Assembly (NCBI RefSeq): GCF_900156515.1
Contig: NZ_FTNU01000007.1
Span: 41,591 to 105,590 of the forward strand
DNA from: Moraxella cuniculi DSM 21768
GTDB lineage: Bacteria; Pseudomonadota; Gammaproteobacteria; Pseudomonadales; Moraxellaceae
Length of the DNA: 64,000 nt
Direction: 5' to 3'
This document shows positions 17,943 through 27,487 of this stretch, in pieces; within the stretch, counting starts at the first letter, position 1, and each line of letters opens with the position of its first letter. Both the position numbers and the translations under genes were made by a program. The notes beneath the pieces are model-generated. The model was not told the origin of the DNA. It did no database searches and saw only the letters and a list, made by a program, of their open reading frames with translations.

Positions 17943-19033
17943 GATAGGCTCACCGATTGGGTAAATTGGGCTAGCTCATTGAGTTTATCAAGTGCAGCCG
18001 AGCTGCTTAGTATTTGCATGGCTTTGGCAACACCTTGTGCGTGCGTGTCGGCAAGTCCTGCCACATAAATGGCGGCACCTGCATTGATGGCAATCATCGC
18101 ACGAGCTTTTTGGGTGATGGCATCATTGTGCGTGCCAGCAAGTGCATTTTGGATAATATTTAGGCTCTCGGCAGCGTTGGCAACTTGCAGCCCTTGCAAA
18201 TCCTGACTGGCAATGCCAAGCTCTTTGGGGTAGCTGATATAAGTGTCAATAACACCATGCTTTAATTCTGCAACATGAGTACCTGTTGCAAGGCTGAATT
18301 CATCAAGACCATCTTGGGAATGTACCACCATCACATGAGTCATGCCCAATTTGGCAAAAACTTCCGCCAAGGGCTGGCATAATTTGGCATCAAAAACACC
18401 AACAACTGCTCGCTTGACTCTGGCAGGGTTGGTTAGCGGCCCTAAAATATTAAAAATCGTTCGAGCCTTTAACTGTTGGCGGACGCCGATGGCATGACGC
18501 ATGGCTGGGTGATGGTTGGGGGCAAACAAAAAACCAATGCCCAACTGGTTGATGGCATCGCGAGTATGAGCAATGTCGATGTCCAAGCGAAGCCCTGCAA
18601 GACTTAATAAATCCGATGAGCCAGAGCTGGTAGAAACGCCACGATTGCCATGTTTGGCAATGCTTACGCCTGCTGCTGCTGCAACAAATGCCGATGCGGT
18701 CGAGACATTAAATAAATTTGAGCCATCACCCCCTGTGCCAACAATATCAACTGCATTGGCGTCGTCAATTTCAATGGTATTGGCAAGCTCAAGCATGGCA
18801 TTGGCACAGCTGACAATCTCCTCAATGGACTCACCTTTTTGTCGCAGTGCAATCAGGATTGCCCCCATCAGTGCATCAGGACAGCGTCCCTGCATGATAA
18901 TCAGCATGACTTGGTGCATTTGCCATGCGGGCAAATCTTGATTATCAAGCAGGCTTGACAGTGCTTGGGTGAGAATTTGTTGGACTTGTTCATCGCTTAA
19001 TTGGGCGATTTGTTCAGGGCTTATGTTACTCAT
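17939..19033 (-). CDS. trpD: Anthranilate phosphoribosyltransferase
   Basis: Transfers phosphoribose from PRPP to anthranilate. The 364-residue protein has DALMGAILIALRQKGES, the PRPP loop VDIVGTGGDGSNLFNVSTAS near 96-115, the anthranilate and phosphate segments KHGNRGVSTSSGSSD, and ILGPLTNPARV. Length fits TrpD proteins of gammaproteobacteria with a short N-terminal extension. Middle gene of trpG-trpD-trpC; trpE is not nearby, as is common in pseudomonads and relatives. Confidence 0.97.
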   Translation of the reverse strand: MSNISPEQIAQLSDEQVQQILTQALSSLLDNQDLPAWQMHQVMLIIMQGRCPDALMGAILIALRQKGESIEEIVSCANAMLELANTIEIDDANAVDIVGTGGDGSNLFNVSTASAFVAAAAGVSIAKHGNRGVSTSSGSSDLLSLAGLRLDIDIAHTRDAINQLGIGFLFAPNHHPAMRHAIGVRQQLKARTIFNILGPLTNPARVKRAVVGVFDAKLCQPLAEVFAKLGMTHVMVVHSQDGLDEFSLATGTHVAELKHGVIDTYISYPKELGIASQDLQGLQVANAAESLNIIQNALAGTHNDAITQKARAMIAINAGAAIYVAGLADTHAQGVAKAMQILSSSAALDKLNELAQFTQSVSLS

Positions 19034-19071
19034 GCGTGTTCAATCATTTGCTGCTTGGTTGTGGTGTGAAA

Positions 19072-19695
19072 TTAGGCAACTTGTGGCAGTTGGTCGTCGC
19101 CCAATACGGCAAGGTTGTGCTGCTTTAAAAAATTATTCAACAGCTGATAGCCGTGTTCGCTAAGAATGGATTCTGGGTGAAATTGCACCCCTTCAACCGC
19201 CAATTCTTTGTGGCGAACTCCCATAATTTCTTGCATACTGCCGTCAGCATTGTTGGTCCAAGCGGTGATTTCTAGGCAGTCTGGCAATGTGTTTTTGTCA
19301 ATAACCAGTGAGTGATAGCGTGTGGCTACAAAGCCATTGGGCAGATTGGCAAACACCCCTTGTGCCTGATGATGAATGTTTGACAGGCGACCATGCATTA
19401 CCTCGCCTGCACGCACCACTTGACCGCCAAAGGCTTGACCGATTGCCTGATGACCAAGGCAAATGCCCAAAATGGGAATTTTGCCAGCCAATTGTTGCAA
19501 AATCTCAAGACTGACCCCTGCCTCACTGGGGCTACAAGGGCCCGGCCCAATGATGATTGCCTGCGGTGCCAGTGCAATAATGTCCGCCAGTGTCGTTTCG
19601 TCATTACGCCATACGGTGATGTCTTGTTTTAATTCGCCAAAATATTGCACAATATTGTAAGTAAAGCTACAGTAGTTATCAATCATTAAAATCAT
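19072..19695 (-). CDS. trpG: Anthranilate/aminodeoxychorismate synthase glutamine amidotransferase component
   Basis: Class I glutamine amidotransferase giving ammonia to TrpE, and possibly also to PabB. I choose the ATG at 19695 ([14 protein letters not shown]), since family members start two to three residues before the first strand; an in-frame upstream extension to 19752 has no family support. From it the protein is 207 residues with the nucleophile C79 in GICLGHQ and His-Glu in FHPESI. Residue 9 is Cys where nearly all relatives have Asp (DNYDSFTYN). Context trpG-trpD-trpC favours the tryptophan role. Confidence 0.93.
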   Translation of the reverse strand: MILMIDNYCSFTYNIVQYFGELKQDITVWRNDETTLADIIALAPQAIIIGPGPCSPSEAGVSLEILQQLAGKIPILGICLGHQAIGQAFGGQVVRAGEVMHGRLSNIHHQAQGVFANLPNGFVATRYHSLVIDKNTLPDCLEITAWTNNADGSMQEIMGVRHKELAVEGVQFHPESILSEHGYQLLNNFLKQHNLAVLGDDQLPQVA

Positions 19696-20059
19696 TTTAA
19701 TACAACCTGTTAAATGAATTAAGTATTTTATCCATATTTTAGCTTGCGACAAGGCTTTGGGCGATTTGTGGCAACCATGTGGTTATTTTACCACTTTTTT
19801 GGCGGTGGTAAAATACCGAATGTTACCAGTTTGGCAATGGCAAATGGTTTGGGCATTAAACAACCATTTGTGTATCAATGCTGATAGTATTTACCAAATT
19901 AACAATAAAATTTAAGAAAAATTTAGTAATTTTTACAGATTTATGCTTTTAATCATTTGCCAACAATCAATAGATTGGTCGATTCCAAAACTTTCTATTA
20001 ACTTAATATAAATTATTAAATTAAATTTCTTACAAATTAATCACTACTGATTGCGTTGA
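19696..20059. other. Intergenic region between tag and trpG
   Basis: The 364 bases hold the inverted repeat at 19785-19814 and an AT-rich stretch with long A/T runs at 19900-20050. I saw no convincing reading frame, no Trp-rich leader peptide and no clear terminator for tag. Confidence 0.5.
19785..19814. promoter_or_regulatory. Inverted repeat upstream of trpG
   Basis: ATTTTACCAC (19785-19794) and GTGGTAAAAT (19805-19814) are perfect 10-base arms with a 10-base loop, about 90 bases upstream of the trpG start. It does not resemble the enterobacterial TrpR operator. It could be an operator or an RNA hairpin. Confidence 0.35.
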
Positions 20060-20629
20060 TTATTTATTGGCAAATTGACAATCTATCAAATGATCATTGA
20101 CCATGCCAACCGCTTGCATAAAGGCATAGCAGGTAGTTGCACCAACAAATGCAAAACCGTCTTTTTTGAGCTGCTTGGCAAGTTTGGCGGAAATTTCGGT
20201 TTGTGCAGGAATTTCGGCAAGCGTTGCAGGGTGGTTGATGACAGGCTTGCCGTCAATAGTGGTTATGCTCCACAGATAGTCGCTAAAACTGCCGTTTGCC
20301 TTGATGGCAAGATAGGCTTTGGCATTGTTGATGATGGCACGAATTTTTCCACGATGGCGAATGATGCCGTCATTTTGTAGCAATTCGTTGATTTTTTGAT
20401 CGTCATATTGGGCGATTTTGGCAGGGTTAAACCCATCAAAGGCTTGATAATACTGCTCACGGCGTTTTAGGATGGTAATCCAGCTTAGTCCTGCTTGCAT
20501 GGCCTCTAGACACAACAGGGCAAAGAGTGTTTCGTCATCATAGATGGGCTTGCCCCATTCTTCGTCATGATAGCGAATGTACAATGGGTCAGACAGGCAC
20601 CAAGTGCAGCGGTTTATCGGTGTATTCAT
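20060..20629 (-). CDS. tag: DNA-3-methyladenine glycosylase I
   Basis: Removes 3-methyladenine from alkylated DNA as the first step of base excision repair. The 189-residue protein carries the zinc site of Tag: C8 (in RCTWC) and H20 (YHDEEWG) at the N-terminus with H and C in NDHLIDCQF at the C-terminus. The substrate pocket motif EAMQAGLSWITILKRRE and the HhH region are present. The start overlaps the cysE stop by one base, so it is cotranscribed with cysE. Confidence 0.96.
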   Translation of the reverse strand: MNTPINRCTWCLSDPLYIRYHDEEWGKPIYDDETLFALLCLEAMQAGLSWITILKRREQYYQAFDGFNPAKIAQYDDQKINELLQNDGIIRHRGKIRAIINNAKAYLAIKANGSFSDYLWSITTIDGKPVINHPATLAEIPAQTEISAKLAKQLKKDGFAFVGATTCYAFMQAVGMVNDHLIDCQFANK

Positions 20630-21432
20630 CAGATATAAAACTCAATTTGACTGTCCTGATCGCCCAGTACATCAAGATCATCTTTGCAGAGTGATTTTAG
20701 GCTCTCGGCATGAAAAGTGGGGTCAAGGCGTTTGATTGCCTCGCTTAGCTGACAGATTTGCTTGTCTTGGGTCTGGATATGAGCAAGCAAGGCGGCGATG
20801 CTGGAGGCAACAGGGTCTTTGGCATCTGGCTTTAGCCCATAGGCGGCAAATAATGCTTGTGATTGAGCTGGGTGGGCAGAGGGTGCTGGTGCGGATTCTT
20901 TGACAATCATGCGAGCGGCATTGCCAACCATTGTAGCACCAGCAGGCACGGGTTTGACCACAACGGCATTTGAGCCAATCTTGGCATCATCACCAACTGT
21001 AAAGCCGCCGAGTATTTTTGCACCAGCACCAACGACAACATTATTGCCAAGCGTAGGGTGGCGTTTGGCACCTTTTTCCCAAGAGACACCGCCCAAGGTT
21101 ACGCCGTGATAAAGCGTTACATCATCACCGATTTCGGCAGTTTCGCCAATCACCACACCCATGCCATGATCAATAAATAATCGTTTGCCGATTTTGGCGG
21201 CAGGGTGAATCTCAATGCCCGTGGTGCAGCGGCTAAGGTGCGACAGGCTGCGTGCCAAAAATTTATATTCAGCATTCCAAAGGGCGTGGGCAGCACGGTG
21301 CATGATACGAGCATGAATGCCGGGATAGGTCAGTAAAACCTCTGATTTGGTGCGAGCGGCAGGATCGCGAGTTAGCACCGCCTCTAGGTCATCATTGATG
21401 GCTTGTGTTAATTGGCGTAGTTTTTTTAGCAT
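20629..21432 (-). CDS. cysE: Serine O-acetyltransferase
   Basis: Acetylates L-serine with acetyl-CoA to O-acetylserine, the entry to cysteine synthesis. The 267-residue protein has an alpha-helical N-terminus, then a left-handed beta-helix of hexapeptide repeats ([43 protein letters not shown]) with catalytic His-Asp in IDHGMG, and a ~70-residue tail. The tail is longer than in short SATs and is not obviously repetitive. It follows trmJ by 84 bases and is translationally linked to tag. Confidence 0.95.
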   Translation of the reverse strand: MLKKLRQLTQAINDDLEAVLTRDPAARTKSEVLLTYPGIHARIMHRAAHALWNAEYKFLARSLSHLSRCTTGIEIHPAAKIGKRLFIDHGMGVVIGETAEIGDDVTLYHGVTLGGVSWEKGAKRHPTLGNNVVVGAGAKILGGFTVGDDAKIGSNAVVVKPVPAGATMVGNAARMIVKESAPAPSAHPAQSQALFAAYGLKPDAKDPVASSIAALLAHIQTQDKQICQLSEAIKRLDPTFHAESLKSLCKDDLDVLGDQDSQIEFYI

Positions 21433-21516
21433 AAATGAGTTACCTTAAATCTCTACATGATACCGTCCATGGTGCGGTTTGGCAAATTTTGTGTTGGCAT
21501 ATCAATATGCAATTTG

Positions 21517-22374
21517 TCAAGTTGCTGTTTTTATGGCTGTGCTAATCTTGGCAATCAAGGCACGCATGAGTGCGTATTCTTTTTGATCCAGTTGCAATCG
21601 CTGATTGAGTCGCAATAAGCGATTTGTCAGTTGGGTAAGTTTGTCATCACGAACAAGGTCTAATTGCTCCATCAAGGCAATCAGTGCGGTGGTCAGCTCG
21701 TCAGCTTGTTGATGGGTGATGGCAGGTGCGTCCCAGTCGCTACGAACCACCAACTCAAGTGGATACTGCGTTTGGGCGACCCCTTGTGTTTGTTTGGTGC
21801 TGCTGATGGGCGAATGAGCAAACTGTGCCGAAAATCTCTCATAAAAACAAGCAGCAATGACCTGTATGGCACTGGCAACATTAAGCACAGGGTAGGCAGG
21901 GTTGGCTGGGATTTGGATATGATAATGAGCCAGTGCCAGCTCTTCGTTAGTCAGACCGCGATCTTCACGGCCGAACAAAATGGCGATTTTTGGCAGGCTG
22001 TGTGCTTGCGTTGTTGCTAAACTCTCGGTCGCAAGCAGTCTTGTGATGGCGATATCAGCCGCCATGCTCGGAGTAACAACAGGGCGAGGCAGCTGTCTGC
22101 TTCTGGCACTGGCGGCAAAAACGAGCGAGCAATCATTGATGATGGATGTCAAATCATCGGCGATGACGGCATTATCCAAAACACAGGTTGCACCAGCAGC
22201 GTTTGCTATGCTGCTTTGGTCAATGGGCAGGCGTGGATTGATGATTGTTAGGTTGCCCAGTCCCATGGTGTGTAAGGCACGAGCCGCTGAGCCGATATTG
22301 GCAGGCAGGGTTGTGCCAATCATGATGGTGTGGATTTGTGCCAAACAGGTGGCAAGTCGGTCAGTTTGTGTCAT
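21517..22374 (-). CDS. trmJ: tRNA (cytidine/uridine-2'-O-)-methyltransferase TrmJ
   Basis: SPOUT-class methyltransferase that 2'-O-methylates position 32 of tRNA anticodon loops. The 285-residue protein has motif 1 NIGSAARALHTMGLGNLTIINPR near 23-45, motif 2 ILFGREDRGLTNEEL near 151 and motif 3 NPAYPVLNVASAIQVIAACFYE near 177, followed by a helical C-terminal extension as in TrmJ. Its start shares one base with the dnaE stop (TAATG), so it is read from the dnaE transcript. Confidence 0.92.
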   Translation of the reverse strand: MTQTDRLATCLAQIHTIMIGTTLPANIGSAARALHTMGLGNLTIINPRLPIDQSSIANAAGATCVLDNAVIADDLTSIINDCSLVFAASARSRQLPRPVVTPSMAADIAITRLLATESLATTQAHSLPKIAILFGREDRGLTNEELALAHYHIQIPANPAYPVLNVASAIQVIAACFYERFSAQFAHSPISSTKQTQGVAQTQYPLELVVRSDWDAPAITHQQADELTTALIALMEQLDLVRDDKLTQLTNRLLRLNQRLQLDQKEYALMRALIAKISTAIKTAT

Positions 22375-25300
22375 TAGCGAAATACCAAATTGTTCGTGTC
22401 AATATAGGATTTGAGCTTGCTAATATTGTCATCGCTAGGGTAGAGGCGAAAGCGTTCATTCACCTGAACACGGCTGATACTGCACTCATCATACAGATAT
22501 AGGGCAATCGGCACGCATAAATCTGATGGCGGTACCGATGTTGCCTCGCCATCTTCGTCATGTGCCAAAGCGGCAAAATCGTGGGCGGTGAGTAGCTCAG
22601 GCGGTGGGCTATTTTCTTTTAATAAACTTAATACTTTATTTAATTTATCAGTATCATTGGCAGCCAGCTTGATGTGAATTTCTTTTAAGCGTCTTAAGCG
22701 TGCCTGCTCAATCGGCTCAATGTGCAACAAGCGATAAAACAGTCTGCCGTCATCGCTTTCACGCACGCTGATTTTGGCGATGACGACATTGGCGACGGTC
22801 ATGCTCTCTGGCTCGCCTTTGCTATTAAATGCTGGCTGATATTCTTCATCAAAGCCTCTGACTTTTTTGCCTGCGGTGATGATTTCTTTAAATTTATTAA
22901 AAGTATCGCCATAGCAACTAAGCTCTATACGACCTTTGCCATCGTCAATTTTGACAACAATACGATTGCCAAAAAACGCCACATCAAAAATCAGCCCTGC
23001 AATACGCACCGAACCATGATGACCTGTATCTTTTAGATCAAGCACGCTGTTTACAGAAGTGTACAGACCAAGCTCGCTGCGGTATTCGTCCAGCGGATGT
23101 CCTGTCAGATACAGACCGATGGTTTGTTGTTCATATCGTAGGCGGTCTTGGGTATGCCAATAGACATCTTCTAGCACGGGGGCAACCGACAGACCATCGT
23201 CCACTTCAGCAAATAAATCCATCGTGCCAGCAAGCTGATTTTGGCGGTTCTGATCGGCAGTTGCCATCGCATCAGGCAGTTGTCGCCACAGTCCGCGGCG
23301 TATCTGATAGCTGTGATCAAAACTCTCACCAAGATAATGTGGCTTGAGCGTTTCTGCCAAAATATCAAAGCAACCTGCTTTAATCAAGGCTTCCAATGAG
23401 CGTTTGCCGACTTTTTTTATGTCCACACGGTTACAAAAATCGTACAAGTCCTTAAACGGCCCGTCTTTGCGTGCAGCGACAATGCTATTGACCGCTTCTT
23501 CGCCAACGCCTTTTACAGCACCAAGCCCATAGACGATGGTTTTGGCATCACGAACGACAAATTTCCACTGACTGTGATTGACGCTGGGTGGGATAACATT
23601 TAGATTAAAATTATCTTTACAATCACTTAACAAAAATACCACCTGATCAGTGTCGTCCATCTCGGAGGTTAATACCGCTGCCATAAATTCCGCAGGGTAG
23701 TAGTGCTTGAGATAAGCGGTCTGATAGGCAAGCACACCGTAGGCTGCCGAGTGTGATTTGTTAAATCCATAGCCTGCAAATTTTTCTACCAAATCAAAAA
23801 TTTGTGCCGCCAAAGTGCCGTCAATGTTTTGTGCCACCGCACCTTCAACAAAAGTGCTGCGTTGTTTTGCCATCTCCTCTGGCTTTTTTTTGCCCATGGC
23901 TCGCCGCAACATATCGGCACCACCGAGCGTATAGCCCGCCAGCATTTGGGCGATTTGCATGACTTGCTCTTGATAAACAATCACCCCATAGGTTGGCTCA
24001 AGTGGTGCTTTTAGCAGCTCATGCTGAAATTGTGGGTGAGGGTAGGCGACTTCTTGAATGCCGTGCTTGCGTTCAATAAAGTCCGATACCATGCCAGATT
24101 CCAGCGGGCCGGGTCGGTACAGGGCACACATCGCAATGACATCTTCGATGTTTGATGGCTTTAGTTGGGCGAGGTATTTTTTCATGCCTGTGCTTTCTAG
24201 CTGAAATACGGCAGTGGTTTTGGCTTCTTGCAGCACCGCTTGATAAACCGCTTCGTCATCAAGTGGCAATTCGTCCAAATCAATTGGCTCTTGGTTTTGT
24301 AGTTTGCGAGTGTGGTTAATGTTGTCAATCGCCGCCTGAATAACAGTGAGATTGCGAAGACCCAAAAAGTCAAATTTTACCAAGCCGACAGCCTCGACAT
24401 CGTCCTTATCAAACTGACTGACAGGGTGTCCTTCGCTATCGCAATACACCGCACTAAAATCGCTGATGCGGTTTGGGGCGATGAGCACACCACCTGCATG
24501 TTTGCCGACATTGCGTGTGATGCCTTCAAGTTTTTTTGCCATCTCCCAGATTTCTATTGCCAAATCATGATCTGGAACTTCAGGATTGGTTAATAATTCT
24601 TTAAGCTGTGGTTCTTGTTCCAAAGCAGCATCTAGGCTGATGCCGGGGGTTTTTGGGATAAGTTTTGAGATGCGATCACCAAGACCAAAGGGCTTGCCTT
24701 GCACACGCGTAACATCACGCACCACAGCACGAGCTGCCATGGTACCAAAGGTGATGATTTGGCTCACGGCTTGGCGACCGTAGGTTTGTGCAACATAATC
24801 AATCACCCGATCACGGCCTTCGATACAAAAATCAATATCAAAGTCAGGCATCGAAACACGCTCTGGATTCAAAAACCGCTCAAAAAGCAAATCATAACGC
24901 AAAGGATCAAGGTCGGTAATGTTTAAGGCATAAGCAACCAGCGAGCCCGCCCCTGAGCCGCGACCTGGCCCAACAGGCACGCCATTGGCTTTTGCCCAGC
25001 GGATAAAGTCCATTACGATTAAAAAATAGCCCGGAAAACCCATTTTTAAGATGATATCCAACTCATAATCAAGTCTGTCATCATAGCCTTTGCGAATTTC
25101 TGCCCAATCCTCGCCACGCTTATTGGGTGGATAAAGTTTGTCAAGGCGTGCGTTTAGACCATCTACAGAGACTTTTCTAAAAAAGCTGGCAATGCTTTCG
25201 CCTTCTGGAATCGGAAAATCAGGCAATACATTAATGCCCAGCGTCAAGGTTACATTGCAGCGACTTGCCAACAGGGCGGTGTTTTCGATAACTTGTGGCA

Positions 25301-26111
25301 AATCAACAAACAGCTCCGCCATGTCGTCTTGGCTTTTAAAATACTGCTGCTCACTGTATTCTCTAGGGCGGTTTTTGTCGCCCAAAGTATAGCCGCTGGC
25401 GATACATACGCGTGCTTCATGTGCATCAAAATCACTGCTTGTGGCGTTATTTTTGTCATTGATATCAACCACCGTTGGGTTAATAAAACGCACATCATTA
25501 TGGGCAACGATGGCGATGCCAAGTTTTGAGGCTTGTATGATGGCATTTTCGTTGAAGCGATCATCGGAAGTTTTGATGCGGCGAATGCCAATATATAGTC
25601 GGTCGCCAAACCATTCTTGCCATGTTTGCAAAATTGGTAAGGCATTGTCAGGATTATTGCCAAGTAAAGAGGAAGCGATTTCTGAGCGGTGGGTTAGGAT
25701 GGCAATCAAGCCCTCGCATCGCTTGGCAAGGGCTTCTTTGGTGATGATGGGTGTCTCAAAAACCACCGTGCCATTTTCACCGATTGGGCGACTGGTATAC
25801 GCATCAGAAATTAGCCGAAGCAGGTTTTGGTAGCCATTATTATCCATGGCGTACAAAATCACACTGTGCTTGGCATCAGCGTCTGCTTTGTCTTGATGAT
25901 TGCCAACGACAACCTCTGCACCCAAGATTGGCTTGATGCCCGCTGCAACACAGGCTTTGTAGAATTTGACAGCGGCGAACATATTATTATAATCCGCCAG
26001 TGCCAAGGAGTGCTGATTGTCAGCAGCGGCAGCCTTGACAAGCTGGTTGATACGGACGATAGAATCAACAATGGCGTATTCGCTGCGGATACCTAGATGA
26101 ACAAATGACAT
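22374..26111 (-). CDS. dnaE: DNA polymerase III alpha subunit
   Basis: Replicative polymerase catalytic subunit. The 1245-residue protein has the N-terminal PHP domain (FVHLGIRSEYAIVDS...), the PolC-type palm with VPVGPGRGSGAGSLVAYALNITDLDPL and catalytic carboxylates in MPDFDIDFCIEGRDRVIDYV, then thumb/fingers segments FNKSHSAAYGVLAYQTAYLKHYYP, tandem HhH (VKGVGEEAVNSIVAARKDGPF), an OB-fold near 1000-1080 (VRIAGLIFDVAFFGNRIVVKIDDGKGRIELS) and a C-terminal tail. It is about 85 residues longer than E. coli DnaE (1160), as is usual for Moraxellaceae-type DnaE. The PHP start reads HLGIRSEYAIVD rather than the usual HLRVHSEFSLVD, so metal binding there may be changed. Confidence 0.97.
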   Translation of the reverse strand: MSFVHLGIRSEYAIVDSIVRINQLVKAAAADNQHSLALADYNNMFAAVKFYKACVAAGIKPILGAEVVVGNHQDKADADAKHSVILYAMDNNGYQNLLRLISDAYTSRPIGENGTVVFETPIITKEALAKRCEGLIAILTHRSEIASSLLGNNPDNALPILQTWQEWFGDRLYIGIRRIKTSDDRFNENAIIQASKLGIAIVAHNDVRFINPTVVDINDKNNATSSDFDAHEARVCIASGYTLGDKNRPREYSEQQYFKSQDDMAELFVDLPQVIENTALLASRCNVTLTLGINVLPDFPIPEGESIASFFRKVSVDGLNARLDKLYPPNKRGEDWAEIRKGYDDRLDYELDIILKMGFPGYFLIVMDFIRWAKANGVPVGPGRGSGAGSLVAYALNITDLDPLRYDLLFERFLNPERVSMPDFDIDFCIEGRDRVIDYVAQTYGRQAVSQIITFGTMAARAVVRDVTRVQGKPFGLGDRISKLIPKTPGISLDAALEQEPQLKELLTNPEVPDHDLAIEIWEMAKKLEGITRNVGKHAGGVLIAPNRISDFSAVYCDSEGHPVSQFDKDDVEAVGLVKFDFLGLRNLTVIQAAIDNINHTRKLQNQEPIDLDELPLDDEAVYQAVLQEAKTTAVFQLESTGMKKYLAQLKPSNIEDVIAMCALYRPGPLESGMVSDFIERKHGIQEVAYPHPQFQHELLKAPLEPTYGVIVYQEQVMQIAQMLAGYTLGGADMLRRAMGKKKPEEMAKQRSTFVEGAVAQNIDGTLAAQIFDLVEKFAGYGFNKSHSAAYGVLAYQTAYLKHYYPAEFMAAVLTSEMDDTDQVVFLLSDCKDNFNLNVIPPSVNHSQWKFVVRDAKTIVYGLGAVKGVGEEAVNSIVAARKDGPFKDLYDFCNRVDIKKVGKRSLEALIKAGCFDILAETLKPHYLGESFDHSYQIRRGLWRQLPDAMATADQNRQNQLAGTMDLFAEVDDGLSVAPVLEDVYWHTQDRLRYEQQTIGLYLTGHPLDEYRSELGLYTSVNSVLDLKDTGHHGSVRIAGLIFDVAFFGNRIVVKIDDGKGRIELSCYGDTFNKFKEIITAGKKVRGFDEEYQPAFNSKGEPESMTVANVVIAKISVRESDDGRLFYRLLHIEPIEQARLRRLKEIHIKLAANDTDKLNKVLSLLKENSPPPELLTAHDFAALAHDEDGEATSVPPSDLCVPIALYLYDECSISRVQVNERFRLYPSDDNISKLKSYIDTNNLVFR

Positions 26112-26145
26112 AGTTTTATTTATATTTAATCAACAGTCTATTAAC

Positions 26146-26301
26146 TTATAATGGATTTACCGTTACGGGAATGGGATTAAATTTTTTGCCATGCAGTTTG
26201 TTTTGTTGGTACAAAAATAACCAAGCAAGCATCAATCCTGTAATCATAACTATGAATAAAATCTTAAAAATCCTACGCAGTAATATGCTTAAATTTGCCA
26301 T
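26146..26301 (-). CDS. Small single-pass membrane protein of unknown function
   Basis: From the ATG at 26301 the product has 51 residues (MANLSILLRRIFKILF...) with one hydrophobic segment (about 13-31, IFKILFIVMITGLMLAWLFLY) and a basic then Pro-rich tail. Family not recognised. The Arg-Arg before the membrane segment suggests an N-in orientation. It lies between roxA (40 bases upstream) and dnaE (35 bases downstream), same strand. A nine-G tract starts six bases before the ATG and occupies the ribosome binding site position; an alternative ATG abuts the tract in another frame and would come into frame if the tract gained one G. Confidence 0.6.
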   Translation of the reverse strand: MANLSILLRRIFKILFIVMITGLMLAWLFLYQQNKLHGKKFNPIPVTVNPL

Positions 26302-26307
26302 GACAAT

Positions 26308-26316
26308 CCCCCCCCC
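26308..26316 (-). repeat. Poly-G tract of nine residues
   Basis: The plus strand has nine consecutive C at 26308-26316. It is the only homopolymer of G/C this long noticed in the window. Tracts of this kind vary in length by slipped-strand mispairing and drive phase variation in Moraxella catarrhalis surface genes such as uspA1. Confidence 0.85.
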
Positions 26317-26341
26317 ATTTTGGCTCAAATGCTGTGCATGA

Positions 26342-27487
26342 TTATACCAAAATCAGCCAGTTGTCATTAAGCCATTGGCACAAGGTGGTCAAGTTGCCAT
26401 CGGTGATTTCGCTTTCGGTAATTGCCTCGCCTGCCAACAGTACTGCAAGCAACTCTTGGTTGGCAGGTGAAAAATCCATCGCCTCGCCATTGATGTACCA
26501 ACAATCATCAGTACGCACAAAACGACAGGCAGGGTTAATCAGCAAGCATTCGCCAGATTGCAGGCGAGCTTTGAGTGTTTGATTATTTAGCTCATCTTCA
26601 AAGGCTAATAGCTCATACTGTCGTTTGCTGACCAGTTCGGCAATCGCTTGGGTGAGCAGTTTGTCGCCGTGTTCGCTGTTTAGCATGGTCATCAGTTCGT
26701 GCTTGATGGCTTGTATGCTGTCATTGCTTAGCAAAAGTGCGTCTTGTTGCAATTTTTGTGGTAGGGTGAGTACGCGAAACAATTGCTCGTGGCTTGTGCC
26801 AACATCGGCAAGAGTATCAAGGATTTGTACCAGATTGGGACGGCGAAAGCCAAACGAAAAAGTTAGACAATCTGAAGTGGCAACCCCATGATGGCTTAGC
26901 ATTGGCGGCACATATAGGACATCGCCTGCCTCCAGCACTTCGTCAAAAATAATCTGACCCATGTCATCAAGCAGGCGGATTGGCTGATTGGCGACAAATG
27001 CTGTGTTGGCATCGCACATCTTGCCCAGCTGCCAGCGGCGAGAACCATAGCCTTGAGCCAAAAACACATCATACTCATCATAATGAGCCCCAACCGAGCC
27101 ACCCACAGGTGCAACCGAGACCATGATGTCGTCTTGTTGCCATTTGGGAATAAAATCAAAATGCGACCACAATTGTCCAAGCTCTGGCGACCATTGTTCC
27201 AAATTTTGTACCAAAATCGTCCACAGTGCAGGCGTGCTATCAATGTCCGCTTCGCTAAGCGGCGAGGGCTTGAGCGACCATTGATGGCAATCGGCATCGT
27301 CTTGGCTGATTAGCCGTGCTGATACGCCTTCTTCGATTGCCAAATCCAGCACATCTGTTGGTTCAAACATACCAACAAGTTCAGGCAAACCGCCTTTAAT
27401 AAGCAAAGGTTTTTTTTGCCAATATTCACGCAAAAAGGTCTCGGCGGTCATGCCATCGGGCAGGCAATAACGAATGGGCTGATTCAT
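26342..27487 (-). CDS. roxA: JmjC/cupin ribosomal oxygenase RoxA (YcfD-type, 50S L16 arginine hydroxylase)
   Basis: Fe(II)/2-oxoglutarate oxygenase that hydroxylates an arginine of ribosomal protein L16 in E. coli. I choose ATG 27487 (MNQPIRYCLPDGM) because it matches the usual YcfD N-terminus; the frame extends to 27532 without support. The 381-residue protein has FLREYWQKKPLLIKGG near the start, the metal motif GAHYDEYDVFLAQ (HxD) and distal His in MLSHHGVATSD, with SRRWQLG between. The C-terminal half is the dimerisation and winged-helix part. Divergent from prmB, another ribosomal protein modification gene. Confidence 0.92.
   Translation of the reverse strand: MNQPIRYCLPDGMTAETFLREYWQKKPLLIKGGLPELVGMFEPTDVLDLAIEEGVSARLISQDDADCHQWSLKPSPLSEADIDSTPALWTILVQNLEQWSPELGQLWSHFDFIPKWQQDDIMVSVAPVGGSVGAHYDEYDVFLAQGYGSRRWQLGKMCDANTAFVANQPIRLLDDMGQIIFDEVLEAGDVLYVPPMLSHHGVATSDCLTFSFGFRRPNLVQILDTLADVGTSHEQLFRVLTLPQKLQQDALLLSNDSIQAIKHELMTMLNSEHGDKLLTQAIAELVSKRQYELLAFEDELNNQTLKARLQSGECLLINPACRFVRTDDCWYINGEAMDFSPANQELLAVLLAGEAITESEITDGNLTTLCQWLNDNWLILV

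Noticed and set aside
22374..26111. Possible fusion or frameshift in dnaE because of its extra length
   Set aside because: All expected domains are present in one frame in normal order; extra residues are spread out.
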